A stretch of DNA of 64,000 nucleotides, from contig CM072156.1 of assembly GCA_036850595.1 (NCBI GenBank), positions 16,626,326-16,690,325 on the forward strand. Direction: 5' to 3'. This stretch comes from Rhyacichthys aspro (taxonomy: Eukaryota > Chordata > Actinopteri > Gobiiformes > Rhyacichthyidae). The notes below the pieces were generated by a model. It did no database searches. It saw only the letters and a list, made by a program, of their open reading frames with translations, and had not been told where the DNA came from. Both the position numbers and the translations under genes were made by a program. Positions 11,620 to 22,631 of this stretch are shown here, one piece after another; position 1 is the first letter of the stretch, and each line of letters opens with the position of its first letter.

Positions 11620-13500
11620 ACCAGGCTGAAGATTTGGTCTGACAGTCTGAGAAAAACTTCATGGTGCAGTTTCTTCTCTTCCTTCTGCTAATAGTTGCTA
11701 ATAATCAGCGAAACTTCAGATTTAACAACTCGATCGCAAAGGGAAATGTTGTCAGCCACTGTTGGTACCACTGTTGTCTTTTACATTACACCGTCAGATA
11801 GGGATAGAGCCAGACGAGGAATGCAGGTCAGTCACACGCAATAAAAGTCATGTGAAAGTACGGCGAGGCAACTGGGACAAACTTTGCGAACTCCGCTGCA
11901 CTAGTTTGTAACTGAAAAGCAAAACAATAAATTATCTGTTATGTTGAATAATTCATGTCTTAATTTTTATGTAATAACGTATGAATAAACAATTGTAGTT
12001 CCCCATTAAATTCCACGTTTTATAAAAGGAGATAAACATGATTATATCAAAGTAGGTCTACTTGTTACATGTGAAGTAAACACAATTTTAATTTACATTT
12101 TAAGAAACTATATTATAAATACATACACTGCCCAGAGCAAGTGTGTTACAAAAAACACGTTTCTTTTAGGGGCTCTTTTGGCTGTTTGATGTATTATTAA
12201 ACATCCATGGGTTTAACCAATCGTGTTTTCTGTGCTCGTTTGGTGATGCTTGCAGCTAATCGTGAACGCGCTGGACGGTCATCCAATCGCAGCTCCCTCT
12301 GAACCACGAGCTGAACTCAGTCAGACTAGGCTTTAGCGCAGATAGATCCTGAGGAGACACCGCTTAGGGTTGTCCTGCGTCTCAGGTTAACATTAAACAT
12401 TAAATCCGTATCTCTTTGCAGTTTGCGCTAAAAGAAACCATAGAAACGTAAATGCTGTCGCCGCGCCCGCCATTTTGCTTCATGCAAGACACAGACAATC
12501 TCTAAAATTGTTTACAACTCTTTGTGAGACAGTATTTGGCACTGTTATCATTCACTGTATTTTAGATGGAGCATTATGTCGCCCCACGTCCCAACAAACA
12601 TCAGAAATATACCAATAGGCTATGTCCCGGTTTTCAATTGTCTTTCTACAGTATCCCTATCAATTGCTCCACAACACATTTGACTATAATGTTTTGCGTC
12701 TTTACAGGGTTGCCATCTTGCCGTTTTAAGAAATAGATGTCAATTACTTTCTATGCTTCATTTTAATTTCTCTCTAATGTACATTGTGTTTATAATGCTC
12801 CAAAATAAGTAAAACTGAAAGTAAATGCAAATAAAACTCCAGTAAACCTGACCTCTTAAGGAATGATTTATCAAGTGTAATTCACGTGATCATATTTAAT
12901 TCTACGTTTTAAGATGGTTAAAGGTTAAAATACACTGTTATGACAATTCTTGTAATAAAAGTGAAGGAACTAAAGTACAACATGTAATCAACAGAACAAA
13001 AATGTATAGCAAGGTGGTTTATTTCTGACACTGATAGAATCCTAACAGTAAAAGGCGAGATTGTAATTTGGAGCTTATGATGACTAATTTAAAAATCAGG
13101 AAGGCCTTTGGTATAAAATGTTATGTTTTAAGTATAAACAATAAGGGTATTTAGGACATTTATAGCTCCTCATGTGATTGGATCTGAAGTAATAATGTAA
13201 TTGCTGTTTATTTTTACAGGAGCTTTCTTTCTTTGCTTTTCTGTGGGCCACACTGCTCGGGGGCAACCCTCAGCACAACAATGCAAATACAGTTAAATGA
13301 CCTATAAAAAATAGTAGTGTCCTGCCTAAACAAAGTATGCCTGTATGTTGAATGGAGAGAGTGTGACACCAGAAAGAGAAACGAGAGGATTTGACACAGA
13401 TTACCTCATGCACACTATCCCAACTATAAAGGCATAATTTCTAAGGAAATAGAAAATGTATTTAATATATTCCAATTTTTAGAATGTATTATTGTGGTTT
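11620..13500. other. hps4 upstream region and intergenic spacer
   Basis: From 11.62 to about 12.5 kb are the likely hps4 promoter and some GC-richer sequence. From there to 13.5 kb is AT-rich DNA that should include the 3' UTR of the next leftward gene; a minus-strand AATAAA (TTTATT at about 13017) is a good candidate for its end. No coding exon was found. Confidence 0.35.
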
Positions 13501-13533
13501 GCTTTAAGATGAGAAACAACAGAATAAATATAG

Positions 13534-15387
13534 TCACAGTAATTGTTTATCTAGTAATAAAATTTCTTTCTCCAGCTTCTTCATTTTTAGTGCTCTATAC
13601 GCCATCAGCTGCTCCCGGTTTTCGATTTCCTTTTTCAGATAAGTACAGTACAGAGATCTCATGTCTTCCTTCTGCACCTGCAACATAAATCAACCCTCAT
13701 ATTGTTGTTAATGTTTTGCCTTTTTATTGTTTTAAAACTTTATTCTCACCTTGACATTCCCACTGCCAGCATTTGCAGCAGCAGACAATTCCTCAAAGCT
13801 GTTGTTGTGGAAATCCTGGACAAACACACACACACAAACTTATAAAAATATAAAACAGTCTTGACATTTATTCATTAAATTCACTAAAAATTGACATTTT
13901 AACTTACACCTTCATAATGTGTGTCGCTGATGTCTGTCTCGTCACTGCTTAGACTCTCTGGTTCAGTTTTTGTTACTGGCAGGAGGATAACAGGATGACC
14001 TGATACTGTGGGGGAAAAAAAACTGGGTGAGCTTTTGCTAAAAGGTTTTACATAGTGTTGCATAGTGTTGTTCTGTTTTTTTGGAAAGTAGTGTATTGTT
14101 ACGTGATCTTATTTTAGTCTGTAACTTACAGGACTCAACATTTGAAATCAAATCCAGTTATTGTTTATGTGAATAAATGGGAAGAGTCTGTTTTAATGCA
14201 ATAAAAAACATTTGTATCATTTCCTGGTTTCTAATCCCATGCACTGGTCTCGATCTTTGTTATTAAAAGTTTTGTCTTGGTATTAGTACACTCTGTTCTC
14301 AGTTATTGTGGTCTTGACTTCCATAATGTCGTTAAAGAGTAAGTGAACAAGCAATGTTTGTTAATGAGATCCTATAAAGCTTGCATATTGACTGTGCAAT
14401 TTGCCCGGATGGTTGAAGGATCCAAAAGCTGAGGGGTTCCCAAAGTAGTATGGGCACTTTAAACCCTTTTTGTAAATGGAAACTGCCCTTTACTGACCCA
14501 CACTGTGGAAATAAGGCTATCAACATCTACTGTCTTAAAGTAAACTTACCATTAATATAAGTGTTAGATGTGTCAGATTCACTAAGTGGCTCTATACATG
14601 CAGGCCCAGGGATGACTTCCACCCTCAGCTTGTCTTTTTGCAGCAGGACGTCCTCTTCAGCAGAGGACAGACAAGGTATTGCTGGTATGCCCCCATTTTT
14701 CAAGATTTCAGCTCTTCTTCTTCGGGCTGCACCAAAATAAATGTACGATTTTAGCACTTTAATGAATAACACTATGCAATGTTAAAGATACAATGAGAAG
14801 TTTACCTGATTGTATGATATTTTTATGTTTAACCTTCACTTGTTGCCAACTCCTTTTGTAGCCACTGTCTGAAACTCTGCATATTATTAAAAAGGCTCAA
14901 TTAAAAGTGAATACACCAGTCTATTTTATTTATTACATTGTTCTATTACAAAAACAAATGAAAGGTATTCTTACGCATTGATTTTATCAGCTATTCTCTG
15001 CCATGCTTCTTCTCTTAACTTTGAGGCGCTTGAGGTGTTGGATTTAGCTGTCAAAATATCCCTTTCTTCTTCATACAGTTTTAAAATGAGTTCTTGCTCT
15101 TTGGTGCTGAAAAAATGAGCTCTTTCTTGTTTTCTCATTAACTGGAGCTCTACAAACAGAGAATAAAGGGATTTTAAGGAATATAATCATCAGTAATGTT
15201 GTAATACAGGTAATCAATCAAAGGCTTGCTGTACAGAGAGCAGGCCTATGTTATCACCTCGCTCTGTGTCAATGAGCGCCGCGATCGATGTTTGATTGGT
15301 CTCGCCTTCTGCTGCAGCCTGGACGCACGCAGTTATCCGAGATGTTTCAAGGCTGGATTTACTTATCAAATCGTAAAGCTCCGCCAT
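13534..15387 (-). CDS. Myb/SANT-like DNA-binding domain protein
   Basis: Seven coding exons (15387-15258, 15149-14975, 14876-14806, 14726-14550, 14005-13908, 13815-13750, 13677-13534) give 286 residues with consistent phases. Residues of about 57-125 form a Myb/SANT-like trihelical domain: STKEQELILKLYEEERDIL, then EEAWQRIADKIN, then YKRSWQQVKVKHKNI, with the spaced tryptophans of that fold. A basic ARRRRAEI follows, then an acidic linker rich in Ser/Glu. A Lys/Glu/Leu-rich C-terminus (LKKEIENREQLMAYRALKMKKLEKEI) is predicted to be a coiled coil. This layout is typical of vertebrate MSANTD/NAIF1-type nuclear proteins thought to derive from Harbinger transposon accessory genes. I cannot name the orthologue. 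The GCG-rich start region fits a housekeeping promoter. Confidence 0.8.
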
Positions 15388-16380
15388 TGCGACAGCACAA
15401 AGTCGAGTTTAATCCACTTGTCCGCCTGCCGTGCCACGCTTCGCCGCTTCTGTCGACGCAAAAGAATCGTAAATGGGTCCCGGAGAAGGCTCCGAATGAA
15501 GCAGGGACATCAGCGAGCTTTGTTAACCCAGGATTTTTTAATTCGGCTTAAGGCGCGTTCACGTGAAGAAGGCGGAGAGAGCGCTTAAGCCGAGTGACGC
15601 ACTAGTGGGAGTGTATTTAAGGGATTCAGTCAAGACAATAACAATCCTTACATTATTAATTTTCACTCATTAAAAAAAAAATATATATATATATATATAG
15701 CAATAATTCAGCGCACTGCTAAAAATGTATGTAGGCATGAAGCAATGGATAAAAAGTAATAAGGCCTTATGAAGAACATTGCCATTAATTATACAGATAT
15801 AAGATACCCAGAATAACAAGAAATTTGTGTTGCTGGTTCAAAATTCCTGCACTCCTCAGTATTTAATTAGGTTAAAAAAAAAAAAAGCTAGGAGAGACAC
15901 CCTTTTCCAAATCAAACATTGTGAGCAAGCACATGTTCTAAATAAGTCATATCTGCTAATCAGAACCCTGAACAAATGAAGTACACATTAAATTATGTAA
16001 ACTATATAGATTGATTGTTAAAAAAAAAAAAAAAAAATTGCCTGCAGCCATTTTATACTGTACATATGGCAAGGGTAAAATTATAGGACACTTATCTGAT
16101 TTGGTGACAACACCTCAGTGTGAAAAAACTTAACTAAAGATGCACATCCAACCACAAAACTATGAGAAAGGACAATGAGATAATAGTTACTTTATTTATG
16201 TTTAAATTAAGCAGACAATTTTGTTAAAATGGTCCTGGGCAGAACAACTGTAATTTCAGGTGCCCCTTGTTGAAGCACAGAGGTAAACAGAAATGAAATA
16301 AAAGTAAACTGTAGTTGTAGAGTGTGGTCCAGTAACAGAGCGGAGGGAGGACTGGTCCCAGTGCCAGTTATGAGATATGG
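15388..16380. other. Intergenic spacer with simple repeats
   Basis: This contains the upstream region of the Myb/SANT gene (CpG-rich at 15.39-15.6 kb), an A-run followed by TA dinucleotides at 15672-15699, and an A-run at 16020-16037. At the right end is the 3' UTR of cox6a1, with AATAAA on the minus strand (TTTATT at about 16193). No coding exon was seen. Confidence 0.4.
15672..15699. repeat. A-run plus TA microsatellite
   Basis: About ten A residues run into roughly nine TA units. It is an ordinary intergenic simple repeat. Confidence 0.9.
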
Positions 16381-16389
16381 ACAGGGGAG

Positions 16390-17338
16390 CTACTCATCAT
16401 GACCCTCATAACCATCAGGTAGAGCATTCACATGTGAATTGTGGAAGAGTGTGTGGTTCCCGTCACCCCAAGGGAAGCGCTGCAAAACATATGAAAAAAA
16501 ATGTGATTGTGATTAGTGGACTATAACAGAGTGTAAATTTATTGAGTCATCTCAAAGAGAAAGCTCACCTTGGAGCGAATACGAAGGTGAGAATATGCAA
16601 CAAACTCTGGTTGTTCGTGGTCATGGTGTTGCTCCTTAAGGAACGTGTTCAGCATGCACACAGCAACACCAGGAATGGCAACCACGAAAGTCAGGATCTT
16701 CCAGGTCTTAGCTAACAACAACAAAACAGAAGAAAACATCTGATACGTCAAAACATAATGAAGCTTCATTTTAAAGAGAGAGGCATAACATACAGTTGTT
16801 GATGTTTATGCATAGGCACGATTTCTCCCCAGTTTACACTGCCTTTCCGAAAACTAAGGACAATATAAACTTACATTATGCCTACTTACTCATTACAGGA
16901 TTAGTAACACGGAATGTGACAGAAATAATGAATAATAATAAAGGTCCTCTAACCAATTCGCATGCTTTTGACAATTCGCTAAAGTTTTAATTGAATTAAC
17001 TTAAAGTCTTATCATGTAGATAAATAAAACAGATTTTAGGCCAACGTCATTTGAAAGAGAGTCTCTACTTTAAGTTAATGAAAGCGAATGTTTTGAGGAG
17101 CTACGTGCTGATCGCCGAAGGGTATTGCTAACTAGAGCTAATGCTAACTCAGCAAGGTCACGCTCAAACACTTGGTAATAAATAACAACAATCTAAGGTA
17201 TCTATGATGGTTACAATGAGGTACAACGGTATTACCCGCTTGCTCGCCATGGGCGCCTGCAGCAGCAGAAAGCTGTCGCCGGGTCTGAGACAAAGATGAC
17301 CTGGCCAAAGCCTGGGTAAAGCGTCCGAAAGCCGCCAT
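16390..17338 (-). CDS. cox6a1: Cytochrome c oxidase subunit 6A, mitochondrial
   Basis: Nuclear-encoded subunit VIa of complex IV, in the inner mitochondrial membrane. It modulates oxidase activity and dimer stability. Three coding exons (17338-17236, 16711-16569, 16479-16390) give 111 residues; human COX6A1 has 109. The first ~25 residues (MAAFGRFTQALARSSLSQTRRQL) are a basic, Ser-rich mitochondrial presequence. One membrane helix follows (WKILTFVVAIPGVAVCMLNTFL), then the conserved intermembrane tail HLRIRSK, RFPWGDGNHTLFHN and HVNALPDGYE. The liver-type (6A1) call rests on neighbours shared with human 12q24 and on overall similarity; a 6A2 origin is less likely. Confidence 0.95.
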
Positions 17339-17549
17339 TTCCTTTTTCTGAGAGGCGCAGAAACCGGAAGCTATTTGAAAGGCTAGGTCACGTGGTGTGA
17401 GCTCGTACTGCTCCTGTGCGTCCTCTAGTGGTCAAGACATGGTACACGACACAGCTACAGTGTAATATAACGGACAAACAGTGACCTACTACAATGACCT
17501 CAGAGTTTTGAATATAACCTTTACCTTTTATTAAACGCTTTAATTATTG

Positions 17550-18790
17550 TTTTCGCTTTTTTTCTTCCGCACTCCTGAGCGCTAATTTGGCCCCCTGAAC
17601 GTGCTCAAAAACTCACCAAACTTTGCCCAAAATTCAGGATCGGCGAAAAATTATTTATTTTGGAGGTCCCATACAAATCCATAAAAAAGGTTGCTCGACA
17701 GCGCACCCTGGAAAAATGGAACTACATTACGCCAATGGGAAGTGAAAGTCACAAAATTTGGTACAAACATTCCTTAAAATTACATAAAATATTTTGTTTG
17801 GCTCGGGCTTTGCCCCCTGACAAACATGTGCCAACAAAAATTATCACTTTTTTTGTATTTTAATGGGTGTAGCCGTAACGAGCCCCTGGGTAAAAGTAAA
17901 TCTCCTGTAACTTTGACAAACATTGTTGGATTTGGTTGGACCCAATGAAGCGTTTGTGCACATTAATGACCTGAACACAAAGATATGCAAATTATACGGC
18001 TATTAACTTTAAAACTGGCTCTCCAGCGCCCCCTAAAAATTTATAATGGGGGCCAAAAATTTAGTTTGGTCTAGAGACATGAAATTTGGTACACACATCC
18101 CTTATGTCATGCCGAACAAAAAAGCCAATCACAATGACCCCCTATCTACAACCGTGTTGCCATGGGAACGCTCGAAATATGTAATGTAAATGAATGGGAA
18201 GCATAAATTGAACACTAAATTGAGCTCCTAAACGTGACTAAAACCGCACCAAACTTCGCCCAAAATTCAAGACCGTTGACTAATAATTTCTTTTGCCACT
18301 GGCATTAAAACCCGTAAAAAGGGGGCTCGACAGCGCACCCTGGAATAGTGGAAATACATAACGCCAATGGGAAGTGAAAGTTCATGAAATTTGGTACACA
18401 CATTCCCTACATTGAGCCAAACAAGAAATATTATTATGGCTTTGGCCCCTGACAAACAGGAAGTCCAACATTTTGGGTGGAACATGCAACGCCAAAAATC
18501 ACACCCTTCATTCAAAATCCTTCTCCTCCCAGGGTTTTATCCTAAAGGCTCCAAATTTGGTCAGACTGTGTTTAAAACTGGCCCTCCAGCACTTTACAGT
18601 ACAAAATGAAGTCTTGCCCAGGACATTTATCCCTGCGGTTGCAAGGTGAGGCAAAAAATGAAGTCCTGTCGAAGACATTTGCTTCCGCAGTTGCAAGGGG
18701 AGGCAACGTGCAGTCTTCCCGAGGAAACGTGCCCCCCGCGGTCACAAGGGACGTGAGGGCCTTTGACGCCGCTTGCGGCTTTAATTACAC
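17550..18790. mobile_element. Fragmented interspersed repeat with two divergent tandem copies
   Basis: Two diverged copies of one unit lie about 634 bases apart. The phrase CACCAAACTT-GCCCAAAATTCA appears at about 17613 and 18247. In both, this is followed by GCTCGACAGCGCACCCTGGAA, then CGCCAATGGGAAGTGAAAG and AATTTGGTACA-ACATTCC. The right end carries three ~51-base degenerate tandem units (18606-18760) and closes with a GC-rich tail at about 18770. The phrases resemble a repeat I associate with many percomorph fish genomes, but I cannot give its family. No transposase or reverse transcriptase is encoded. Confidence 0.55.
18606..18760. repeat. Three ~51-base degenerate tandem units
   Basis: The units begin at about 18606, 18658 and 18708. 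Each has ATGAAGTC or a close variant, a purine-rich GA-GACATTT-like core, a pyrimidine/CGC segment and a GCAAGG-GAGG-like end. They give a false open frame on the plus strand. Confidence 0.6.
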
Positions 18791-18990
18791 CCTTACACTC
18801 CATTATGAACTCTGCTTTATTCATTATTATTCATTTATTGTTTCTCTTGAAATTCTCCTGAAACTGTTTGGGGAAGTTTCTCAGACAGCTGACCAAACTG
18901 AGAGTGCTCACTTCCTCAGTTATGTAGTCAAAAATAATTTATTTTTTTAACTGCTTTTTGACTGCTTTATTTCCATATTTGGTGATAGCA

Positions 18991-19019
18991 TACGGTCAGT
19001 CAGGGTCGCACTGACCGTA
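18991..19019. repeat. Short inverted repeat
   Basis: TACGGTCAGT and its exact reverse complement ACTGACCGTA flank a 9-base loop. The stem has ten perfect pairs. It lies just outside the interspersed repeat. It has no T-run or other sign of a specific function. Confidence 0.8.
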
Positions 19020-19854
19020 CCAGAAGAAGGGGGGCTGTCCAGCCATTGACAGCAAAGAACAGAAGAACAGCAACTGATGAGAAACCAATGAGAACATAAG
19101 CAACGCCTAGTGCTAAGAACTATTTAAAGTTATTGCACAAACATTTTGGAACCTCTTTATGACAGCCCATGGCCATGTAACTCTATATGTGATCTGTTAT
19201 TAAATAACCCTGAATTTAATTCACTAAATCATAGTGGTCTTTTACAATCTTCACTTTCATCTGGACCTGGGACGTGGATCAGAACTCCACATTATGTTTA
19301 GCTGTTTAGCAGTAAGTATATGATAGGACTAAACGCCTATGGGAGTATTTTGGCAACCTAAACCACAGAGAAAACATTTTTCAATAATACAAAATTATAG
19401 ACAAAATACTGTTTGTGTTTGATATATGTTAGAATATTTATATACAAGGTTATCTGAATTGTAAAACCATGTTGATATATAATTTGTGTTTCACTTTAAA
19501 TGGGAGGATTTTCTGTGATCCCATGGTCAGAGTCCAACCAAACCAAAGTTTAACAGAGAGAGAGACTGTTCTTGTTGATTGAAGGTAAGAGATATCAGAT
19601 TAATTTTGGATAAATGACCGTGTTTTTTGTATTAATCACACTGTTAATTTGTTTCCAAGTTTATCTCTCACATCCAGAAAAGTTGTAAAGAGTGCAGTTA
19701 TCGGTACAAACAGTAACTATAATTAGAAAGAGTTTGCAGATTTTTGTATACTAATAGTTCAATACAAGTATTGTTTGACTTACATAAAAATAAATCTAGA
19801 ATACTAAAACAACATTCAAGCCTATAAATTTATATTAACTCTGTTACAGTTACA

Positions 19855-21074
19855 ATGGAAGCTCAGTATCACCAGTTTGGCCATGCGTCTGACTCCAGGG
19901 AGCACATAGCAACAAATTTACAAAGAGGTATCAACAAAAGTAATTTAGTTGATTTATTCAGATTATTCTAACTTAACCACACATATATTTTTATAGGTAC
20001 AAAGAACATAGTTGCTTACGTCCTCTACAGTGTTCTGGTGCTGCTGCTGGTTCTCCTACTGTTGATAGCTGGGGTTAAATGTAAGTTTCTAGAAGACCAT
20101 TTACGGCACCATTTAGAGTTTACACAGGTGAAGTACATACATGTCCCTTTTTGTTCTTATTTTCTCCCCACAGTCTCTCAGTTAAGCAAGGATGTAAATG
20201 ATATCAAAGTACAACTTGAACAAGACAACAGTAAAACAACCTTTTCTACGTCCAGTTCATAGGACAATATTGTTTTCTGTATAAAGTGTCAGTAACTAAT
20301 AGTCTCTACACTTAAGGTTCACTCAGTTTCTTATGTTGCCAGAGGTTTCTCAATGTGACACACCTGTGCAGAATGTTTATTTTAAGAAGATTGTTCCAGT
20401 TAGAGGTAAAAGAGGATGGTTAAATCACAGTTGATAAATTAAAATGTATAGTGTCAAATGTATTTTTCTATTCATAACACAGGACAATGTAAGGAAGGAT
20501 GGGTGTCTTATGAGAGCAGGTGCTACTTGCTTTCTACTACCTCCAAGACTTGGAGCGGAGCAGAATCTCAGTGCCAAATGCATAATGGACACCTTTTGGT
20601 TGTAAACAATGTGGAGGAACTGGTAAGGATAAATGAGTGTGTGTTTCTTACTGTAATAATCTTTTGAGAAACAGTACTTTACTCAAATTAATCTATAAAT
20701 ACATCTTTTTCATATTTCCCTAGGACTACATTTCAAAAATAGTTGAACTCCAAAACAACTACTGGATAGGACTTGTTGAGAGGCAAAAAGAAGGCCACTG
20801 GAGCTGGGTGGATGGAACAGACTACAGTTCAACACCAACGTAAAAAAAAAATGAAAACATGTATCTCAAACATAGAAGTGTGTCTTCTTAAATATCTCTG
20901 CATCCTTCATCTCCCCTTAGTTTCTGGGACATGGATCAGCCTGATAACTGGGATTACAGAGAGAATGGGGAGGACTGTGGGCAGCTCCATGCTTCGACAC
21001 AACGCACACGAAAGCTGTGGAATGATGCGGACTGTAACCTTTCATACCACTACATCTGTGAGAGCAGCATATGA
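19855..21074 (+). CDS. Type II membrane C-type lectin (CD209/asialoglycoprotein-receptor-like)
   Basis: Seven coding exons (19855-19927, 19997-20080, 20174-20230, 20343-20405, 20483-20622, 20724-20839, 20921-21074) give 228 residues. A ~24-residue cytoplasmic tail precedes a membrane anchor (VAYVLYSVLVLLLVLLLLIAG). A short neck (LSKDVNDIKVQLEQDN) and a symmetric 63-base exon (phase 1-1, ending IVPVRG) lead into a long-form C-type lectin domain that starts CKEGWVSYESRCYLL. The domain has WIGL, a QPD triplet and WND, so all main calcium-site-2 ligands are present. QPD is the galactose-type signature, unlike the mannose-type EPN. The role is probably surface glycan recognition in immune or liver cells; the ligand is inferred. 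Teleosts have many such genes, so I give no symbol. Confidence 0.88.
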
Positions 21075-21696
21075 CAGAAAACAGTAAATGGATCTTCTGA
21101 CAATACTATTGGTCTTCTACATGCTTATTAAAGATGCACTTGGAGGATAAAAGATATTAAAATTTATAACAATGCATGGCTGCTTTCCTGTCACACTCAC
21201 AGATGGACCTCTCACAAGGGTGTTTTTTTTCCCGAATAACACAAAATAATTGTTTAAAATATGGATGAAAAATAAAATATATACAACACATACAGTATAC
21301 AGTATATAGACTGCATTAGTTTTAGTCTGTATTAGTGGAGAATAAAAATGTACAAACACACACAGAAAATGTAGAAAGTGAAGAGTGGAAGAAGTGGACT
21401 TATCCCAAACACATTGGTATATTTATGTGGAATAACTCTCAGGAATGTATGTTTATAAAAAGTCAGTATTTTAGCAGAAATATATGTAACCTTTTAGGAT
21501 ATGTACCCACTAAAGGACCCCACTCATTGGAGTATTTAAACATGTTCATATCAAGAGAGAGGTGTGTTGATCTGGTGATTATACGTGTCATAACATGGAA
21601 GTGTGTCCTGTCCCTTATCAGTTGTTAACTGTTTATATAAAAGAGGGGTTATTCAGGGACCCATCGAAATGACTTTAAGGTCACATATTTTAATGA

Positions 21697-22060
21697 TTCA
21701 TAGGCTTTGTATTTCCTGGTAAAAACCTGTAATGTATACAGTTTTCAGATGGCGCTGATCCAGGTTATCCACTGGTTGGCCACCGCCCCTTAACAGCCAT
21801 ATGTGTGTATAGTCCGTATTGGTCAGTATACTGTCAGGTATAGTGCAATGGATCATGGCCTTCAACTGCCATAGAAATCTGTGGCTTAACACTAGAAGAA
21901 AAAATGAGTTTAAAAACCTAGATTCAAATCATTCACAAACACATTTGTCTTTGTGCTTATAAATGCAGTGATGTGATGGTACTCACAGGATGGGAAGCTG
22001 AGGAACAGGATGAGCAGGGACAGGATGATGAGTACAACTGCAGGCTTATATTACCTGTCG
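21697..22060 (-). pseudogene. Probable relic of a group IB phospholipase A2 gene
   Basis: On the minus strand, 21893-21697 reads FLWQLKAMIHCTIPDSI, then GGGQPVDNLD, then a region ending YQE. This parallels ALWQFGNMIQC, GRGTPVDDLD and CCKVHDKCYE of the intact pla2g1b to the right. The calcium-loop cysteines (YGCWCG) are replaced, and the CC-HD catalytic motif is lost. Upstream, at about 22050-21988, a hydrophobic stretch (VVLIILSLLILFLSF) ends at a donor-like TGTGAGT, as a signal-peptide exon would. The copy is head-to-head with pla2g1b about 0.7 kb away, which suggests an inverted local duplication that decayed. The similarity was judged by eye and is modest. Confidence 0.45.
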
Positions 22061-22584
22061 ACCTTGCTTTAGTGAGCTTTAACATGTATGGTATGTACTG
22101 TGTGCACAGAGTGTATATGCTGATTAAGAACTGAAACATATACATACAGAGGCAGAGCAAACACCACAGTATCTAAAACACTAAATTGATGCATCACATG
22201 TTCTAATGCTAGTATTATGCTGCAGTAGATGCAGTTATACATTTAGTCCAGACAAACAGGACCATATGTTACTCAGCTCATGTATGCTCAGTGGATAACC
22301 CTGAGAACTCTGGCAAGTGGCTCACTATTTGCTCAACTGTGAGCTGCAAGGTTTGGTATAAAGTCAGCTGATGACAGAATGTACACAAAGAAAAGAGCTT
22401 TGAACGTTTACACAGAAAATGCAAAAAAAAAAGTAATCACAGTAATTGGTCAGCCACAGTCAAATCAATTTATGTACAGGTGAACTTTTACAGAATTATA
22501 AAAATACTTGTGTATCGAAGCTTAACGCTGGCTCAACCCACCCCCCATTTTCCTCTTATCTCTGTCTTTCTCTCACCTCCTGAG

Positions 22585-22592
22585 CTATAAAG
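22585..22592 (+). promoter_or_regulatory. pla2g1b: TATA box of pla2g1b
   Basis: CTATAAAG lies 40-odd bases before the pla2g1b ATG at 22632. That spacing fits a start site near 22615 and a 5' UTR of under 20 bases. A strong TATA box and a compact leader are typical of highly expressed pancreatic enzyme genes. Confidence 0.6.
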
Positions 22593-22631
22593 GGCAGGTC
22601 CTCCAACATTCACTTTCTTGAGACTGCAACC

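Noticed and set aside
18606..18950. 114-codon frame in the repeat
   Set aside because: It arises from the three ~51-base tandem units and has no protein similarity.
20038..20262. 74-codon frame with a membrane segment
   Set aside because: It is lectin exons 2 and 3 joined by read-through of an intron.
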